A stretch of DNA of 64,000 nucleotides from an uncultured Clostridia bacterium (GCA_910586765.1 CAJUJJ010000016.1:5274-69273), one strand, 5' to 3'. Positions 16,434 to 26,251 are shown, counted from the stretch's first letter. Translations and numbers: made by a program. The notes: generated by a model from the sequence alone, not told the origin.

Positions 16434-17219
16434 TTAAATGCTAAAAAATTTTTTTGTATTCCTTGTTACAATTTCAGCAACTTCACCTTCTTCTTTATTC
16501 AAACATTTTGAAATTGTTTTTAATATATGCCTTAAATAAACTGGCTCATTTCTTCTAGTATTTGCTTTTAAATCTCTTGGAATTAAAAAGGGAGCATCTG
16601 TTTCAATCATTAATCTATCTAGAGGTATCATTTTAATCAATGTTTTTAAATGTCCTCCCCTTCTCTCATCACAAATCCAACCTGTAATGCCAATAAAGCA
16701 GCCCATTCTTAAATAATTTTGCAATTCCATACCATTTCCTGTAAAGCAATGTACTACAGAACGATTACAAATTTCTTTATGTTGTATCATTATTTTTTTA
16801 AAATCAGTAAAAGCAGCTCTTTCATGTAAAAACAAAGGCATATTTAATTCTTCTGCTAATATAATTTGTTCTTCAAACCACTTTTTTTGTATATCTCTTG
16901 GAGAAAAATTCCTATCATAATCCAAACCACATTCTCCAATAGCACAAACTTGAGTATTTTGTGCCAACTTGTACAATTCAGATACAGTATTCTCATTACA
17001 GGTTTTAGCATCATGAGGATGAACTCCTACAGTACAATATAGCTTTTTAGGATATTTTTCTGCAAAACTTACAGCTTTCTTACTATCATTTAAATGTACT
17101 CCTGTAATAATAAGAGGAGTAATATTTTGTTCTTCTGCTCTTTTTATTACACTTTCTCTATCAACATCGAATTGCTTATTCATTAAATTCAATCCAATAT
17201 CAATAATCTGCTTTTCCAT
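16434..17219 (-). CDS. tatD: TatD family metal-dependent DNase
   Basis: A 261-residue amidohydrolase-fold nuclease. It opens with IDIGLNL, as E. coli TatD does (instead of the DTHCH-type opening of YcfH). The metal ligands are visible in VGVHPHDA, Glu96 (IGECGLDY), His132 (LHERAA), His157 (VVHCFTGN) and the late IETDAPFL. Family members are 3'-5' exonucleases linked to DNA repair. The start ATG follows AAAGGAAG. It is 20 bases downstream of pyruvate carboxylase and likely read from the same promoter. Confidence 0.92.
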   Translation of the reverse strand: MEKQIIDIGLNLMNKQFDVDRESVIKRAEEQNITPLIITGVHLNDSKKAVSFAEKYPKKLYCTVGVHPHDAKTCNENTVSELYKLAQNTQVCAIGECGLDYDRNFSPRDIQKKWFEEQIILAEELNMPLFLHERAAFTDFKKIMIQHKEICNRSVVHCFTGNGMELQNYLRMGCFIGITGWICDERRGGHLKTLIKMIPLDRLMIETDAPFLIPRDLKANTRRNEPVYLRHILKTISKCLNKEEGEVAEIVTRNTKKFFSI

Positions 17220-17239
17220 AAACGTACTTCCTTTAAAAA

Positions 17240-20200
17240 TTATTTTTCTTCTTCCTCATTCAACACAAATGAAATAAGAAGCTCCTCTTGACTTACTTTG
17301 TCGCCTTCTTTAATATAAATTTTATCTACTATACCATCTACTTTAGATAACACAGATGTTTCCATCTTCATAGCTTCCACAGTCATTAATACCATATTTT
17401 TACTTACTTTATCTCCTTCTTTCACAAATATTTTGCCAATTGTACCTGGTATTGTAGAACCTAAATGACAAGGATTGTTTTTGTCTGCCTTCAATATCCT
17501 ATTTGTATTAACTTCTAAATTTTTATCTTGAATTTTTACTTCTCTCATAACACCATTAATTTCAAATGTTAAGGAACGCATACCATCTTCATTTGCTTCA
17601 GAAACATCAATATATTTAATTAGTAAGTCTTTTCCTTCTCCAATATTAATACTTGTTTCCTCTCCTTTTGATAATCCATAAAAGAAAATATGACTTTCCA
17701 ACTGAGAAACATCATTATAATATTCTTGATAATCACAGTAGTCATCATATACTTTAGGATATAAAGCATAGCTAATTGTATTTTTATCATTAATCTGCTT
17801 CATAGAGTGAGATTTTATAAGATGATTTCTAATTACATCAAAATCTTCTGGTGGTAATAATTTTCCAGGGCGTTCCGAAATTGCTTCTTTTCCTTTTAAC
17901 ACAATTTTTTGTAATTCTTCAGGAAAACCACCATCAGGCTGACCAATATTACCAGAAAAATAACCTACAATAGAATCTGGATAAGACAAATCTTTTCCTT
18001 CTACTAATATATTATCTTTATTTAAACCATTTTTTGACATAAATATTGCCATATCTCCTACAACTTTAGAAGATGGTGTTACTTTTACAATATTTCCAAG
18101 CAAATCATTCGCTTGTTTATAAAGTTGTTTAATTTCTTCAAAATTATCTCCAGAACCCATAGACTTTACCTGTGCTAATAAATTAGAATATTGTCCACCA
18201 GGAATTTCATATTTGTAAATTTCTGTGTTTGGTGTATTCATCTCACTCTCAAAACTTTTATATACTTGTCTTACTCCTGCATAATATCTACTTAATTCAT
18301 TCAATTCATCAATATCTAAACCTGTATCTCTTTCTGTACCACGCAACGCTTCTACTACTGCATTCATAGATGGCTGACTTGTTAAAGAACTCATAGACTG
18401 TATCGCAAGGTCAACAATATTTACCCCTGCTTCTGCTGCCATAAGTACAGTACTAACACCATTTCCAGTTGTATCATGTGTATGCAAATGTAATGGTATA
18501 TTTAATTCAGACTTTAAAGCAGTAAATAATTCTTTTGCTGCATAAGGTTTTAATAAACCAGCCATATCCTTAATAGCAAAAATATGGCACCCCATATTTT
18601 GCAATTCTCTTGCTTTTTTTAAATAATAATCAATAGTATACTTTTTCTCTTTTGGGTCTAATATATCTCCTGTATAACAAATTGTACCTTCTACAATTTT
18701 TCCTGTTTTTAACGCTTCTTCAATAGGCATTTTCATATTTTCAATCCAATTTAAACTATCAAAAATTCTAAATACATCAATACCTGTTTTAGCAGAAACT
18801 TGAATAAATTTTTGTACAACATTATCAGGGTAATTAGCATATCCTACAGCATTAGATGCTCTCAAAAGCATTTGTATCAATGTGTTTGGCATACATTTAC
18901 GTAAAGTTTCTAAACGAATCCAAGGAGATTCTTTTAAAAAACGATAAGCAACATCAAATGTTGCACCTCCCCATGCTTCTACGGAAAAAGCATTTGCCAT
19001 TGCCTTATTCGTCGCTGGGGCTGCTTTTACAAGGTCTTTCGTTCTGAAACGAGTTGCAACCAAAGATTGATGAGCATCTCTCATTGTACTATCTGTTACA
19101 AACAATCTTTTTTCACTCATTAACTTTTGTGTATATTCCTTTGCTCCTAATTTCAAAAAATTATCCCTTGCACCAACTATTATTTCATTTTGATTAAATG
19201 TGGGAATATGAATTGGGTCCAATTCAGGTTTTTTTCCATGAGCTTCATTCACAATTTGATTACCTATAAACTCCGCAATTTTTGTAGCTCTATCTTGCCC
19301 TAATGTAATATTAAATAATTCAGGAGTTTGTTCTATAAACGTTGTAGTACACTTTCCTTCTATAAATGTTTTACTTTGTAACACATTTATTAAGAAAGGA
19401 ATATTCGTTTTAATACCTCTAATTCTTGTTTCTTTTAATGCTCTAACTGCTTTTTTAGTAGCCTTTTGAAAATCTCTATCATAAGCAATTATTTTTACTA
19501 ATAAACTATCATAATAAGGAGTAATTTCACCACCTGTATAAGCAGTACCACCATCTAATCTAATGCCATTACCAGCTGCTGAACGATAAACAGAAATCTT
19601 TCCAGTATCTGGTAAGAAATTATTCGCAGGGTCTTCTGTTGTAACTCTCATTTGTATAGCATGACCATTACAATGAATACTTTCTTGAGAAGGAATATTA
19701 ATTTCTGAAGAATGAAGTGGATATCCTTCTTCAATCAAAATCTGAGATTGTACAATATCAATACCTGTTATTTCTTCTGTAACAGTATGTTCTACCTGAA
19801 TACGAGGATTCATTTCAATAAAATAATAATTTTCATCTGCATCTACTAAAAACTCTAATGTACCTGCATTTTTATATCCTACATATTTTGCAATTTTAAT
19901 GGCATCTGAAAATATTTTTTCTCTTGTTTTTATACTAACTGTAGAAGCAGGAGCATATTCAACCACCTTCTGATGTCTTCTTTGTACAGAACAATCCCTA
20001 TCAAAAAGATGTACTACATTTCCATATTTATCCCCCAATATCTGTACTTCAATATGTTTTGGATTTCTTAAATACTTTTCAATAAATATTTTATCATCAC
20101 CAAATGCTTTTTTTGCTTCATTTCTTGCTTCCTCAAATTCTTTTGGCATCTCTATGGCACTATTGACAATACGCATACCACGTCCACCGCCTCCATTAGA

Positions 20201-20701
20201 TGCCTTTAACATAACAGGATAACCTACTTTTTCAGCAATCTCCATAACTTCTTTTTCCGACTTTACTGCATGGTCAACGCCCGGAATAATAGGAACATTA
20301 CATTTAATAGCTATTTGCTTAGAGGAAATTTTATCTCCCATAGCATACATCACTTCTTTATCTGGGCCTATAAAAGCAATGCCTGCTTTTTCACAAGCTT
20401 CTACAAACTCTGGATTTTCAGATAAAAAACCATAGCCAGGATGAATAGCATCTGCTCCTTTTGCTTTTGCAATACGAATAATTTCTTTTATGTCTAAATA
20501 AGCATCAATAGGTCCCTTTTCCTTATTTAGCATATAAGCTTCATCTGTCTTTGTTCTAAATAAAGAATATTTATCTTCTTTTGAAAACACACCTATTGTT
20601 TGAATACCTAGTTCATTTAGTGCTCTATAAATACGAATTGCAATTTCACCTCTATTTGCTACAAGCACCTTTTTAAATTTATTAATTTTTACTTCTTGCA
20701 C
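17240..20701 (-). CDS. pyc: Pyruvate carboxylase
   Basis: A 1,153-residue biotin enzyme making oxaloacetate from pyruvate and bicarbonate. Domains in order: biotin carboxylase (about 10-460; NGGGGRGMRI nucleotide loop, EMNPRIQVEHTVTEE), carboxyltransferase (about 540-810; DSTMRDAHQSL, KDMAGLL and LHTHDTTGNG metal site), a linker/tetramerisation region, and a C-terminal biotin carrier with EAMKMET, the biotinylated Lys at about 1112. The start is GTG at 20701 after AAAGGAGG. Full length and intact. It probably fills the TCA branch for amino acid synthesis. Confidence 0.98.
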   Translation of the reverse strand: MQEVKINKFKKVLVANRGEIAIRIYRALNELGIQTIGVFSKEDKYSLFRTKTDEAYMLNKEKGPIDAYLDIKEIIRIAKAKGADAIHPGYGFLSENPEFVEACEKAGIAFIGPDKEVMYAMGDKISSKQIAIKCNVPIIPGVDHAVKSEKEVMEIAEKVGYPVMLKASNGGGGRGMRIVNSAIEMPKEFEEARNEAKKAFGDDKIFIEKYLRNPKHIEVQILGDKYGNVVHLFDRDCSVQRRHQKVVEYAPASTVSIKTREKIFSDAIKIAKYVGYKNAGTLEFLVDADENYYFIEMNPRIQVEHTVTEEITGIDIVQSQILIEEGYPLHSSEINIPSQESIHCNGHAIQMRVTTEDPANNFLPDTGKISVYRSAAGNGIRLDGGTAYTGGEITPYYDSLLVKIIAYDRDFQKATKKAVRALKETRIRGIKTNIPFLINVLQSKTFIEGKCTTTFIEQTPELFNITLGQDRATKIAEFIGNQIVNEAHGKKPELDPIHIPTFNQNEIIVGARDNFLKLGAKEYTQKLMSEKRLFVTDSTMRDAHQSLVATRFRTKDLVKAAPATNKAMANAFSVEAWGGATFDVAYRFLKESPWIRLETLRKCMPNTLIQMLLRASNAVGYANYPDNVVQKFIQVSAKTGIDVFRIFDSLNWIENMKMPIEEALKTGKIVEGTICYTGDILDPKEKKYTIDYYLKKARELQNMGCHIFAIKDMAGLLKPYAAKELFTALKSELNIPLHLHTHDTTGNGVSTVLMAAEAGVNIVDLAIQSMSSLTSQPSMNAVVEALRGTERDTGLDIDELNELSRYYAGVRQVYKSFESEMNTPNTEIYKYEIPGGQYSNLLAQVKSMGSGDNFEEIKQLYKQANDLLGNIVKVTPSSKVVGDMAIFMSKNGLNKDNILVEGKDLSYPDSIVGYFSGNIGQPDGGFPEELQKIVLKGKEAISERPGKLLPPEDFDVIRNHLIKSHSMKQINDKNTISYALYPKVYDDYCDYQEYYNDVSQLESHIFFYGLSKGEETSINIGEGKDLLIKYIDVSEANEDGMRSLTFEINGVMREVKIQDKNLEVNTNRILKADKNNPCHLGSTIPGTIGKIFVKEGDKVSKNMVLMTVEAMKMETSVLSKVDGIVDKIYIKEGDKVSQEELLISFVLNEEEEK

Positions 20702-20738
20702 AAATAATCCTCCTTTATTTTATTGATTATAGTATAGT

Positions 20739-20767
20739 ATTATAATATAAATTCATTCATTCGTAAA
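20739..20767 (-). promoter_or_regulatory. Promoter of pyc
   Basis: On the minus strand TTTACG (20767-20762), 17 bases, TATAAT (20744-20739), about 40 bases before the GTG start. Confidence 0.55.
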
Positions 20768-20783
20768 CTATATTGTTAAATAT

Positions 20784-22178
20784 TTATTTTTTACTTATAC
20801 AATAGGTAATTACTTGTATTAAAGTTTTACACTCTATGACTTCAATATTTTGTAATGTTACTTTTCTAATAGAATTTTGAGGTACAAAAACTTTTATAAA
20901 CCCCATTCTATCTAACTCTTTTACACGTGACTCTATAGAAGGAACTTTTTTTAACTCTCCAGTTAATCCTACATCAGCAATAAAAGCATAATTCCAAGGA
21001 ATTGGTTTATTATATACAGACGAAGCAATACACATAATCACTGCTAAATTTACAGCTTGTTCTTTCAATTTAATGCCTCCTGTTGTTTTAATAACAACAT
21101 TTTTATCATATAGCGAAACTTTTCCTCTCTGTTCTAGTATAGAAATTAATGTATTCATTTGATCTTTTTTCATTGCCTCACAAATACGTGAAGGGTATGG
21201 AGTAAACGAGTTTGAAACAAGACTTTCTATTTCCGAAATTACAGGACGAGAACCTTCTTTTATTACAGTAATTGTGCTTCCAATAACCATTTCATTATAT
21301 TCTCTTTTTGTAACAAAATACTCAGAAGGATTATCAATAGAAATCAATCCTTTTTCAGTCATAGTAAAAAATCCCATTTCTCCTGTACTTCCAAATCTAT
21401 TTTTGGTAGCAACAATACTTCTCAATTCTTCCTCATGATTTCCTTCCATAAGTAAAACTGTGTCTACTAAATGTTCTAATGAACGTAATCCTGCCATTTC
21501 ATCATTTTTATTCATTTGACCTATCAAAATAATTGCTCTCTGTCTTTCCTTATTTTTTGCACATTGTACTAATGTATTTGCACATTCCATTGTTTGTGTA
21601 GGATTACCTGCTCTAGCTGGTAAAAATTCATCTAATGTAAATGTTTGTATACTATCTACAATAATTACGTCAGCGTCAATTTCTACAATAGCATCTAATA
21701 CACTATTTAAACTAGTATCTGCAATAATCCAGATATTCTCATGTATTTGTTCTAATATACGGTCAGCTCTATTTTTAATTTGGCTATCACTTTCCTCCCC
21801 TGTAGCATAAAGCACTTTTTTTCCTTGTTTTGCAATTTCCCCTGAAATAGCTAGTATTAACGTAGATTTTCCGCCACCTGGAGGCGATGTTAATATTGTT
21901 ACAGAATCTTTTACAATACCTCCTCCCATCACTCTATCAAATTCATGTATTCCTGTCAAAATTCTTTGATTTTTTCCTACTTCTACATTCGTTAACTTTA
22001 ACGCCTTAACCTTAGAAAGTCCTTTTCTAGTCTCATTTAACATAACTTTTTTATTATTAGAACTACTTATTTCTTGTAAACTATTCCAAGCACCACATTC
22101 TGCACAACGTCCCATCCATTTTAATGATTCATAACCACATTCCATACATTTATACACTGTTTTTACTTTCAAAATCAA
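20784..22178 (-). CDS. radA: DNA repair protein RadA (Sms)
   Basis: A RecA-like, DnaB-like helicase that helps branch migration in recombination. It has an N-terminal C4 zinc finger (CMECGYES then CAECGAW), Walker A in LTSPPGGGKST, Walker B (DVIIVDSIQT), the RadA-specific KNRFGSTGE motif and a C-terminal Lon-protease-like domain (ADVGLTGELKKV). The frame is open to a GTG at 22184, but that codon overlaps AAGGAG. TTG 22178 (five bases after it) or TTG 22172 are more likely starts. About 464 residues. It is separated from the gene upstream by a terminator. Confidence 0.97.
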   Translation of the reverse strand: MILKVKTVYKCMECGYESLKWMGRCAECGAWNSLQEISSSNNKKVMLNETRKGLSKVKALKLTNVEVGKNQRILTGIHEFDRVMGGGIVKDSVTILTSPPGGGKSTLILAISGEIAKQGKKVLYATGEESDSQIKNRADRILEQIHENIWIIADTSLNSVLDAIVEIDADVIIVDSIQTFTLDEFLPARAGNPTQTMECANTLVQCAKNKERQRAIILIGQMNKNDEMAGLRSLEHLVDTVLLMEGNHEEELRSIVATKNRFGSTGEMGFFTMTEKGLISIDNPSEYFVTKREYNEMVIGSTITVIKEGSRPVISEIESLVSNSFTPYPSRICEAMKKDQMNTLISILEQRGKVSLYDKNVVIKTTGGIKLKEQAVNLAVIMCIASSVYNKPIPWNYAFIADVGLTGELKKVPSIESRVKELDRMGFIKVFVPQNSIRKVTLQNIEVIECKTLIQVITYCISKK

Positions 22179-22194
22179 TACCACTCCTTATTAA

Positions 22195-22223
22195 TAAAAA
22201 ATGGACTGCTCTTTACAGTCCAT
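22195..22223 (-). terminator. Terminator of the 138-residue conserved gene
   Basis: ATGGACTG and CAGTCCAT (22201-22208, 22216-22223) pair with a 7-base loop, followed on the minus strand by six or more T. Confidence 0.85.
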
Positions 22224-22238
22224 AGTTTTTTATTAGCA

Positions 22239-22655
22239 TTAATTTATTTTTTTAATTTCTACTGATTTTACTATATTTTGTTGCATTTCAACACTAAAAT
22301 TTACTTTTCCTGCCATATTTGTTTTCATTTTACCTACATTAACGCTATCTATCAAAATCTTATATTCCATTTCAGGTTCTAATTCTAATGTTAACTGTAA
22401 ATCTTCTGTTCCTTCCACACCGAAGTTTACTCCTTTTTCAGTCATATTAAAATTATGTATTGTCGCACCTGGAACTGTTTCTAATATCATTTTTCCATCT
22501 TTCTCTAATTTTGTAATCTCTTTAAACGTTTTTACTTTATACAAATTTCCATTTACTTCAAAATCTAATATTTTCTTTTTAACATCTAATAAATAATTTC
22601 CAAAACTAATTGTCCCATTATCCTCTTGCCTAATTAATTCTTCTATTACGCTCAT
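22239..22655 (-). CDS. Conserved clostridial protein of unknown function (endosialidase-annotated type)
   Basis: A 138-residue, beta-rich, acidic soluble protein with no signal peptide, no membrane helix and no cysteine. It opens SVIEELIRQEDNGTISFGNY and has a middle segment with ETVPGATIHNF and GVEGTEDLQLTLELEP. From memory, similar proteins are widespread in Lachnospiraceae and are sometimes labelled endosialidase. I see no catalytic signature that supports that label. The start ATG follows GGAGGCAAAG. The gene has its own extended -10 promoter and a 160-base leader with possible RNA structure, and its own terminator, so it is a monocistronic unit. Confidence 0.65.
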   Translation of the reverse strand: MSVIEELIRQEDNGTISFGNYLLDVKKKILDFEVNGNLYKVKTFKEITKLEKDGKMILETVPGATIHNFNMTEKGVNFGVEGTEDLQLTLELEPEMEYKILIDSVNVGKMKTNMAGKVNFSVEMQQNIVKSVEIKKIN

Positions 22656-22818
22656 TTTCTTTGCCTCCTGATTGTAAATACAGATGCCTATTGACCTATC
22701 TACTTAATTAAAAACATAATGAACTCCCCATTGTCTAAAGTCAATGGCCTCTTGCCTCATCAACTTGGTAACCTACTCTATCAACAGGTATTAATTTGGA
22801 CAGTTCTTATTTTATTTC
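22656..22818 (-). ncRNA. Candidate structured leader RNA upstream of the 138-residue gene
   Basis: From the predicted transcription start near 22818, the leader can form a closing stem of GAACTGTCC (22806-22798) with GGGGAGTTC (22729-22721) with one mismatch, and an inner hairpin CCATTG/CAATGG. Between them lie an ACCT...AGGT hairpin and a GAGGCAAGAGGCC segment. The GC content is higher than in other gaps here. I could not match it to a riboswitch class that I know (c-di-GMP, THF, purine, fluoride, TPP, glycine, lysine or T-box). A regulatory leader is inferred. Confidence 0.4.
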
Positions 22819-22824
22819 AAAAAT

Positions 22825-22833
22825 ATTATACCA
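22825..22833 (-). promoter_or_regulatory. Extended -10 promoter of the 138-residue gene
   Basis: Minus-strand TGGTATAAT (22833-22825) gives an extended -10 element; no good -35 box is visible. Confidence 0.55.
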
Positions 22834-22904
22834 TAAAAAAGATACTTGGTATACTAAAAATTCAAAATTGTAACTAAAAACATTATTATTTTGAATATTT
22901 AAAC

Positions 22905-22948
22905 AACTAAAGAGAAATTCCTATAAAATAAAGGAACTCTCTTTAGTT
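22905..22948 (-). terminator. Hairpin after clpC
   Basis: AACTAAAGAGA and its complement form a long stem (about 16 pairs with a bulge) just past the clpC stop. The following tract is only moderately T-rich. Confidence 0.55.
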
Positions 22949-22957
22949 AGAAAAAAG

Positions 22958-25411
22958 TTAATCGTTTTTTACTACCTTCTGCAACACAAAATTTTCATTT
23001 TCTACATCTATTTGTACTATATCACCTTTTTGAAATTTTCCTTCCAAATATTGTTCAGCAAAAAAATCTTCAATTTTTGACTGTATTGCTCTACGTAATG
23101 GCCTTGCACCATAAGCTTGGTCGTACCCTTCTGTAGCAATTAAAGAAATTGCTTTTTCTGAAAAACACAAATCAATTTGCATATTTTCCTTCGCTCTTTT
23201 AATAACAGTTTTGCTCATAAGTGATACAATCTGTTTCATATTTTCTTGATTTAACGTATGAAATACAATAATATCATCAATACGATTTAAAAATTCAGGT
23301 TTAAAAATTTGCTTTACTTCATCCATAACACTTTTTTTCATAGTCTCATAATTTTGGTTTTCATTGTCTACTGTTATAAAGCCAAGCCTTTTAGGAGCAG
23401 CAATATTTTTTGCACCAGCATTAGATGTCATTATAATTACAGTATTTTTAAAATCTATTTTCCTTCCATGGCCATCTGTAATATGACCATCATCTAAAAC
23501 TTGTAATAATACATTAAACACATCAGAAGACGCTTTTTCTATTTCATCAAATAATACAACTGAATAAGGATTTCTACGAACTTTTTCACTTAACTGTCCT
23601 CCTTCTTCATACCCTACATATCCAGGAGGAGAGCCTATCATTCTAGAGACACTATGCTTTTCCATATATTCAGACATATCAATACGTATCATAGCTGTTT
23701 CATCACCAAACAAAACTTCTGCCAATGCTTTTGATAACTCAGTTTTACCAACACCAGTTGGACCTAAAAATAAGAAAGAACCAATAGGACGATTAAGGTC
23801 TTTTAAACCAACACGACCACGACGTACTGCTTTTGCAATCGCAGAAACCGCTTCTTCTTGTCCAATTACCCTTTTATGCAATTCTTCTTCCATACAAAGC
23901 AATCTTTGACTTTCTTCTTGTTGTAAACTTTTTACAGGGATACCTGTCCACTTTGCAATTACATCTGCAATATCTTCCTTTGTCACTGTTTGACCACTTT
24001 GTTTATTTTTCTGTTCCCATACTCTCTTTGCTTGCTCTAATTGTTTTTTTAATTCAACTTGTTGTTTTTTCATTTCACCAGCTTTTTCAAATTCTTCTGT
24101 TTTTATTGCTTCTTCCTTTTCTTTTTCAAATTCTTCTAACTTTTCTTCTAATTCCTTTATATCTATAGGCATTGTTACAGTTTTCAATCGTAAACTAGAA
24201 GCAGCTTCATCAATTAAGTCAATTGCTTTATCTGGTAAAAACCTATCTGGTAAATAACGAATAGACATCTTTACAGCTGCTTCAATCGCCTCATCTGTTA
24301 TAGTAACATTATGATGAACTTCATAACGATCTTTTAGTCCTTTTAACATACTAATCGCTTTTTCTTCCTCTGGTTCTTCCACTTTAACAGGTTGAAATCT
24401 TCTTTCAAAAGCAGCATCTTTTTCGATATATTTTCTATACTCTTCTAATGTAGTAGCACCAATTAATTGTATTTCTCCTCTTGCTAATAAAGGTTTTAAT
24501 ATATTAGAAGCATCAATAGCTCCTTCTGCTGCCCCTGCTCCAATAATTGTATGAATTTCATCAATAAATAATATAATGTTTCCATCATTCTGTACTTCTT
24601 TTAATGATTTTTTCATACGTTCTTCAAATTCGCCACGATATTTAGAACCAGCTACCATAGAAGATAAATCAAGACTAATAATTTTTTTATCTTTTAATGT
24701 AGCAGGAATATTGCCTTCAGCAATTTTTTGAGCTAAACCTTCCACAATAGCAGTTTTACCAACACCAGGGTCTCCTACAAGACAAGGACTATTTTTTGTT
24801 CTCCTACTTAAAATTTGTATAATTCTTTCAATTTCTCTTTCTCTTCCAATAATAGGGTCAAATTTATTGTCTTTTGCTAATTCTGTAAAATTTCTTCCAT
24901 ATTTATCTAAACTTTCTGTAGTTGATTTTTCAGAAGATAATTCTGTATGATGTCCCATACCAGGTATCATTTGGCTTTCACTTTCTCCTAACATCATCAT
25001 AATATCTTCATATAATTTTTGTGCATTTACTCCCATTATTACCAATATTTTTACAGCAATACTATCTGTTTCTTTCATAAGAGATAAAAGTAAATGTTCT
25101 GTTCCTACATATCCTGTCCCCATATTTTGTGCTTCTTGATTACTAAATTCTAATACTCTTTTTGCACCAGGTGTAAAATCTTGAGGAATATAAGATATAG
25201 TACTATGGCTCATTAAAGTAGCAATTTTTTCAAATATGCCATCTGACGTAACATCTTGTTCTTCTAATGCTTTACATGCCACACTATCTCTAACTAATGT
25301 TAAACCTAATAATATATGCTCTGTTCCAATAAAGCGGTTTCCTAATTTTAAAGCAGACTCTTGTGCTAATTGCAAAACAGCCTGTGCTTTTTTTGTATAC
25401 TTTCTTTGCAT
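22958..25411 (-). CDS. clpC: ATP-dependent Clp protease ATPase subunit ClpC
   Basis: An 817-residue Hsp100 unfoldase that feeds substrates to ClpP. It has two N-terminal Clp repeats (about 1-145), a first AAA domain (Walker A GDPGVGKTA), a middle helical M-domain with a UVR-like EEFEKEKEEAIKTEEFEKAG segment, and a second AAA domain (GPTGVGKTE) with a D2-small C-terminal domain. I place the start at ATG 25411, after AAAAGGAGGG; the open frame runs further to 25453 but crosses that site. The gene stands alone, not in a ctsR-mcsA-mcsB-clpC operon. A hairpin sits between its likely promoter and the start. Confidence 0.96.
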   Translation of the reverse strand: MQRKYTKKAQAVLQLAQESALKLGNRFIGTEHILLGLTLVRDSVACKALEEQDVTSDGIFEKIATLMSHSTISYIPQDFTPGAKRVLEFSNQEAQNMGTGYVGTEHLLLSLMKETDSIAVKILVIMGVNAQKLYEDIMMMLGESESQMIPGMGHHTELSSEKSTTESLDKYGRNFTELAKDNKFDPIIGREREIERIIQILSRRTKNSPCLVGDPGVGKTAIVEGLAQKIAEGNIPATLKDKKIISLDLSSMVAGSKYRGEFEERMKKSLKEVQNDGNIILFIDEIHTIIGAGAAEGAIDASNILKPLLARGEIQLIGATTLEEYRKYIEKDAAFERRFQPVKVEEPEEEKAISMLKGLKDRYEVHHNVTITDEAIEAAVKMSIRYLPDRFLPDKAIDLIDEAASSLRLKTVTMPIDIKELEEKLEEFEKEKEEAIKTEEFEKAGEMKKQQVELKKQLEQAKRVWEQKNKQSGQTVTKEDIADVIAKWTGIPVKSLQQEESQRLLCMEEELHKRVIGQEEAVSAIAKAVRRGRVGLKDLNRPIGSFLFLGPTGVGKTELSKALAEVLFGDETAMIRIDMSEYMEKHSVSRMIGSPPGYVGYEEGGQLSEKVRRNPYSVVLFDEIEKASSDVFNVLLQVLDDGHITDGHGRKIDFKNTVIIMTSNAGAKNIAAPKRLGFITVDNENQNYETMKKSVMDEVKQIFKPEFLNRIDDIIVFHTLNQENMKQIVSLMSKTVIKRAKENMQIDLCFSEKAISLIATEGYDQAYGARPLRRAIQSKIEDFFAEQYLEGKFQKGDIVQIDVENENFVLQKVVKND

Positions 25412-25485
25412 ATGTAACCCTCCTTTTGGGTTATTTTTAATATTGTTAGCCAATAGCTTTTATGATTGCTAATATCTTTGTAAAA

Positions 25486-25509
25486 GAAAAGAACTGTATT
25501 GTTCTTTTC
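25486..25509 (-). terminator. Terminator-like hairpin in the clpC leader or after the RluD gene's upstream region
   Basis: On the minus strand GAAAAGAAC, a 6-base loop, and GTTCTTTTC are followed by TTTTAC. It lies between a TATAAT box and the clpC start, so it may attenuate clpC. Confidence 0.55.
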
Positions 25510-25517
25510 CTACAAAT

Positions 25518-25545
25518 ATTATAATACAAAGTTTTAAAAATACAA
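25518..25545 (-). promoter_or_regulatory. Putative clpC promoter
   Basis: On the minus strand a consensus TATAAT (25523-25518) lies about 16 bases after TTGTAT. The predicted transcript starts just before the hairpin at 25486-25509. Confidence 0.45.
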
Positions 25546-25564
25546 CAACAGAATAATTACAAAT

Positions 25565-26251
25565 TCATTCAAAAATTGTAAATCTCGAAAAAGGGTCATT
25601 TTTAGGAAAATATTGTAATAACATATTTTTATTCGTTATAGGATGCCTAAATGATAATTGATAAGCCCATAACGCTATTATATTACTTTTTTCCCATTTT
25701 TGTAATAAGTTATATTTTTGGTCTCCCCAAATTGGAATACCTGCATGAGAAAGCTGTACTCTAATTTGATGATGACGTCCTGTTAATAATATTATTCTTA
25801 ATAAAGAATAATATTTTTGTTCATCATTTATCATTTGCACTTTCTTATAAGTTAATACAGATTTTTTAGCATTTTTGACCTCTTTATCTACAACAAAAGA
25901 TAAATTTAATTTTCCATTCTTCAACAAATAATTTTCTAATTTATCCGTCTGCTTTGTCTCTCCACAAACAACAGCTAAGTATTCCTTTCTTATCTTATTT
26001 TCTTGCAGCATTTTAGCTAATCTATAATCTATATCTCTATTTTTTGAAAAAAGCAATATTCCTCCTACTGGTCTATCTAATCGATGAATCAAACCAATAT
26101 ATGGATTTTGGTACCTTTTTTCTTTTAAATAATTATTTAAAACAGTTACCATATCCATATCACCAGTTTTATCAGGTTGTGTAGGAATACCTGCTGGTTT
26201 AACTGCACAAATTAAAAACTCATCTTCATATACTATCACAGGCTTTATCAT
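25565..26251 (-). CDS. RluD/RluA-family RNA pseudouridine synthase
   Basis: A 228-residue enzyme that isomerises uridine in rRNA or tRNA. The catalytic motif HRLDRPVGG has the essential Asp59. The opening IVYEDEFLICAVKPAGIPTQ and the later TGRHHQIRVQLSHAGIPIWGD are typical. It lacks an N-terminal S4 domain, like the RluA/YlyB-short types, so the target site is not predictable. Its start overlaps the stop of the GH13 gene by four bases (ATGA), so the two are translationally coupled, an unexpected pairing of RNA modification and sugar metabolism. Confidence 0.9.
   Translation of the reverse strand: MIKPVIVYEDEFLICAVKPAGIPTQPDKTGDMDMVTVLNNYLKEKRYQNPYIGLIHRLDRPVGGILLFSKNRDIDYRLAKMLQENKIRKEYLAVVCGETKQTDKLENYLLKNGKLNLSFVVDKEVKNAKKSVLTYKKVQMINDEQKYYSLLRIILLTGRHHQIRVQLSHAGIPIWGDQKYNLLQKWEKSNIIALWAYQLSFRHPITNKNMLLQYFPKNDPFSRFTIFE

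Noticed and set aside
17240..20701. Separate accC and oxaloacetate decarboxylase genes
   Set aside because: One uninterrupted frame has biotin carboxylase, carboxyltransferase and carrier domains in the order of pyruvate carboxylase.
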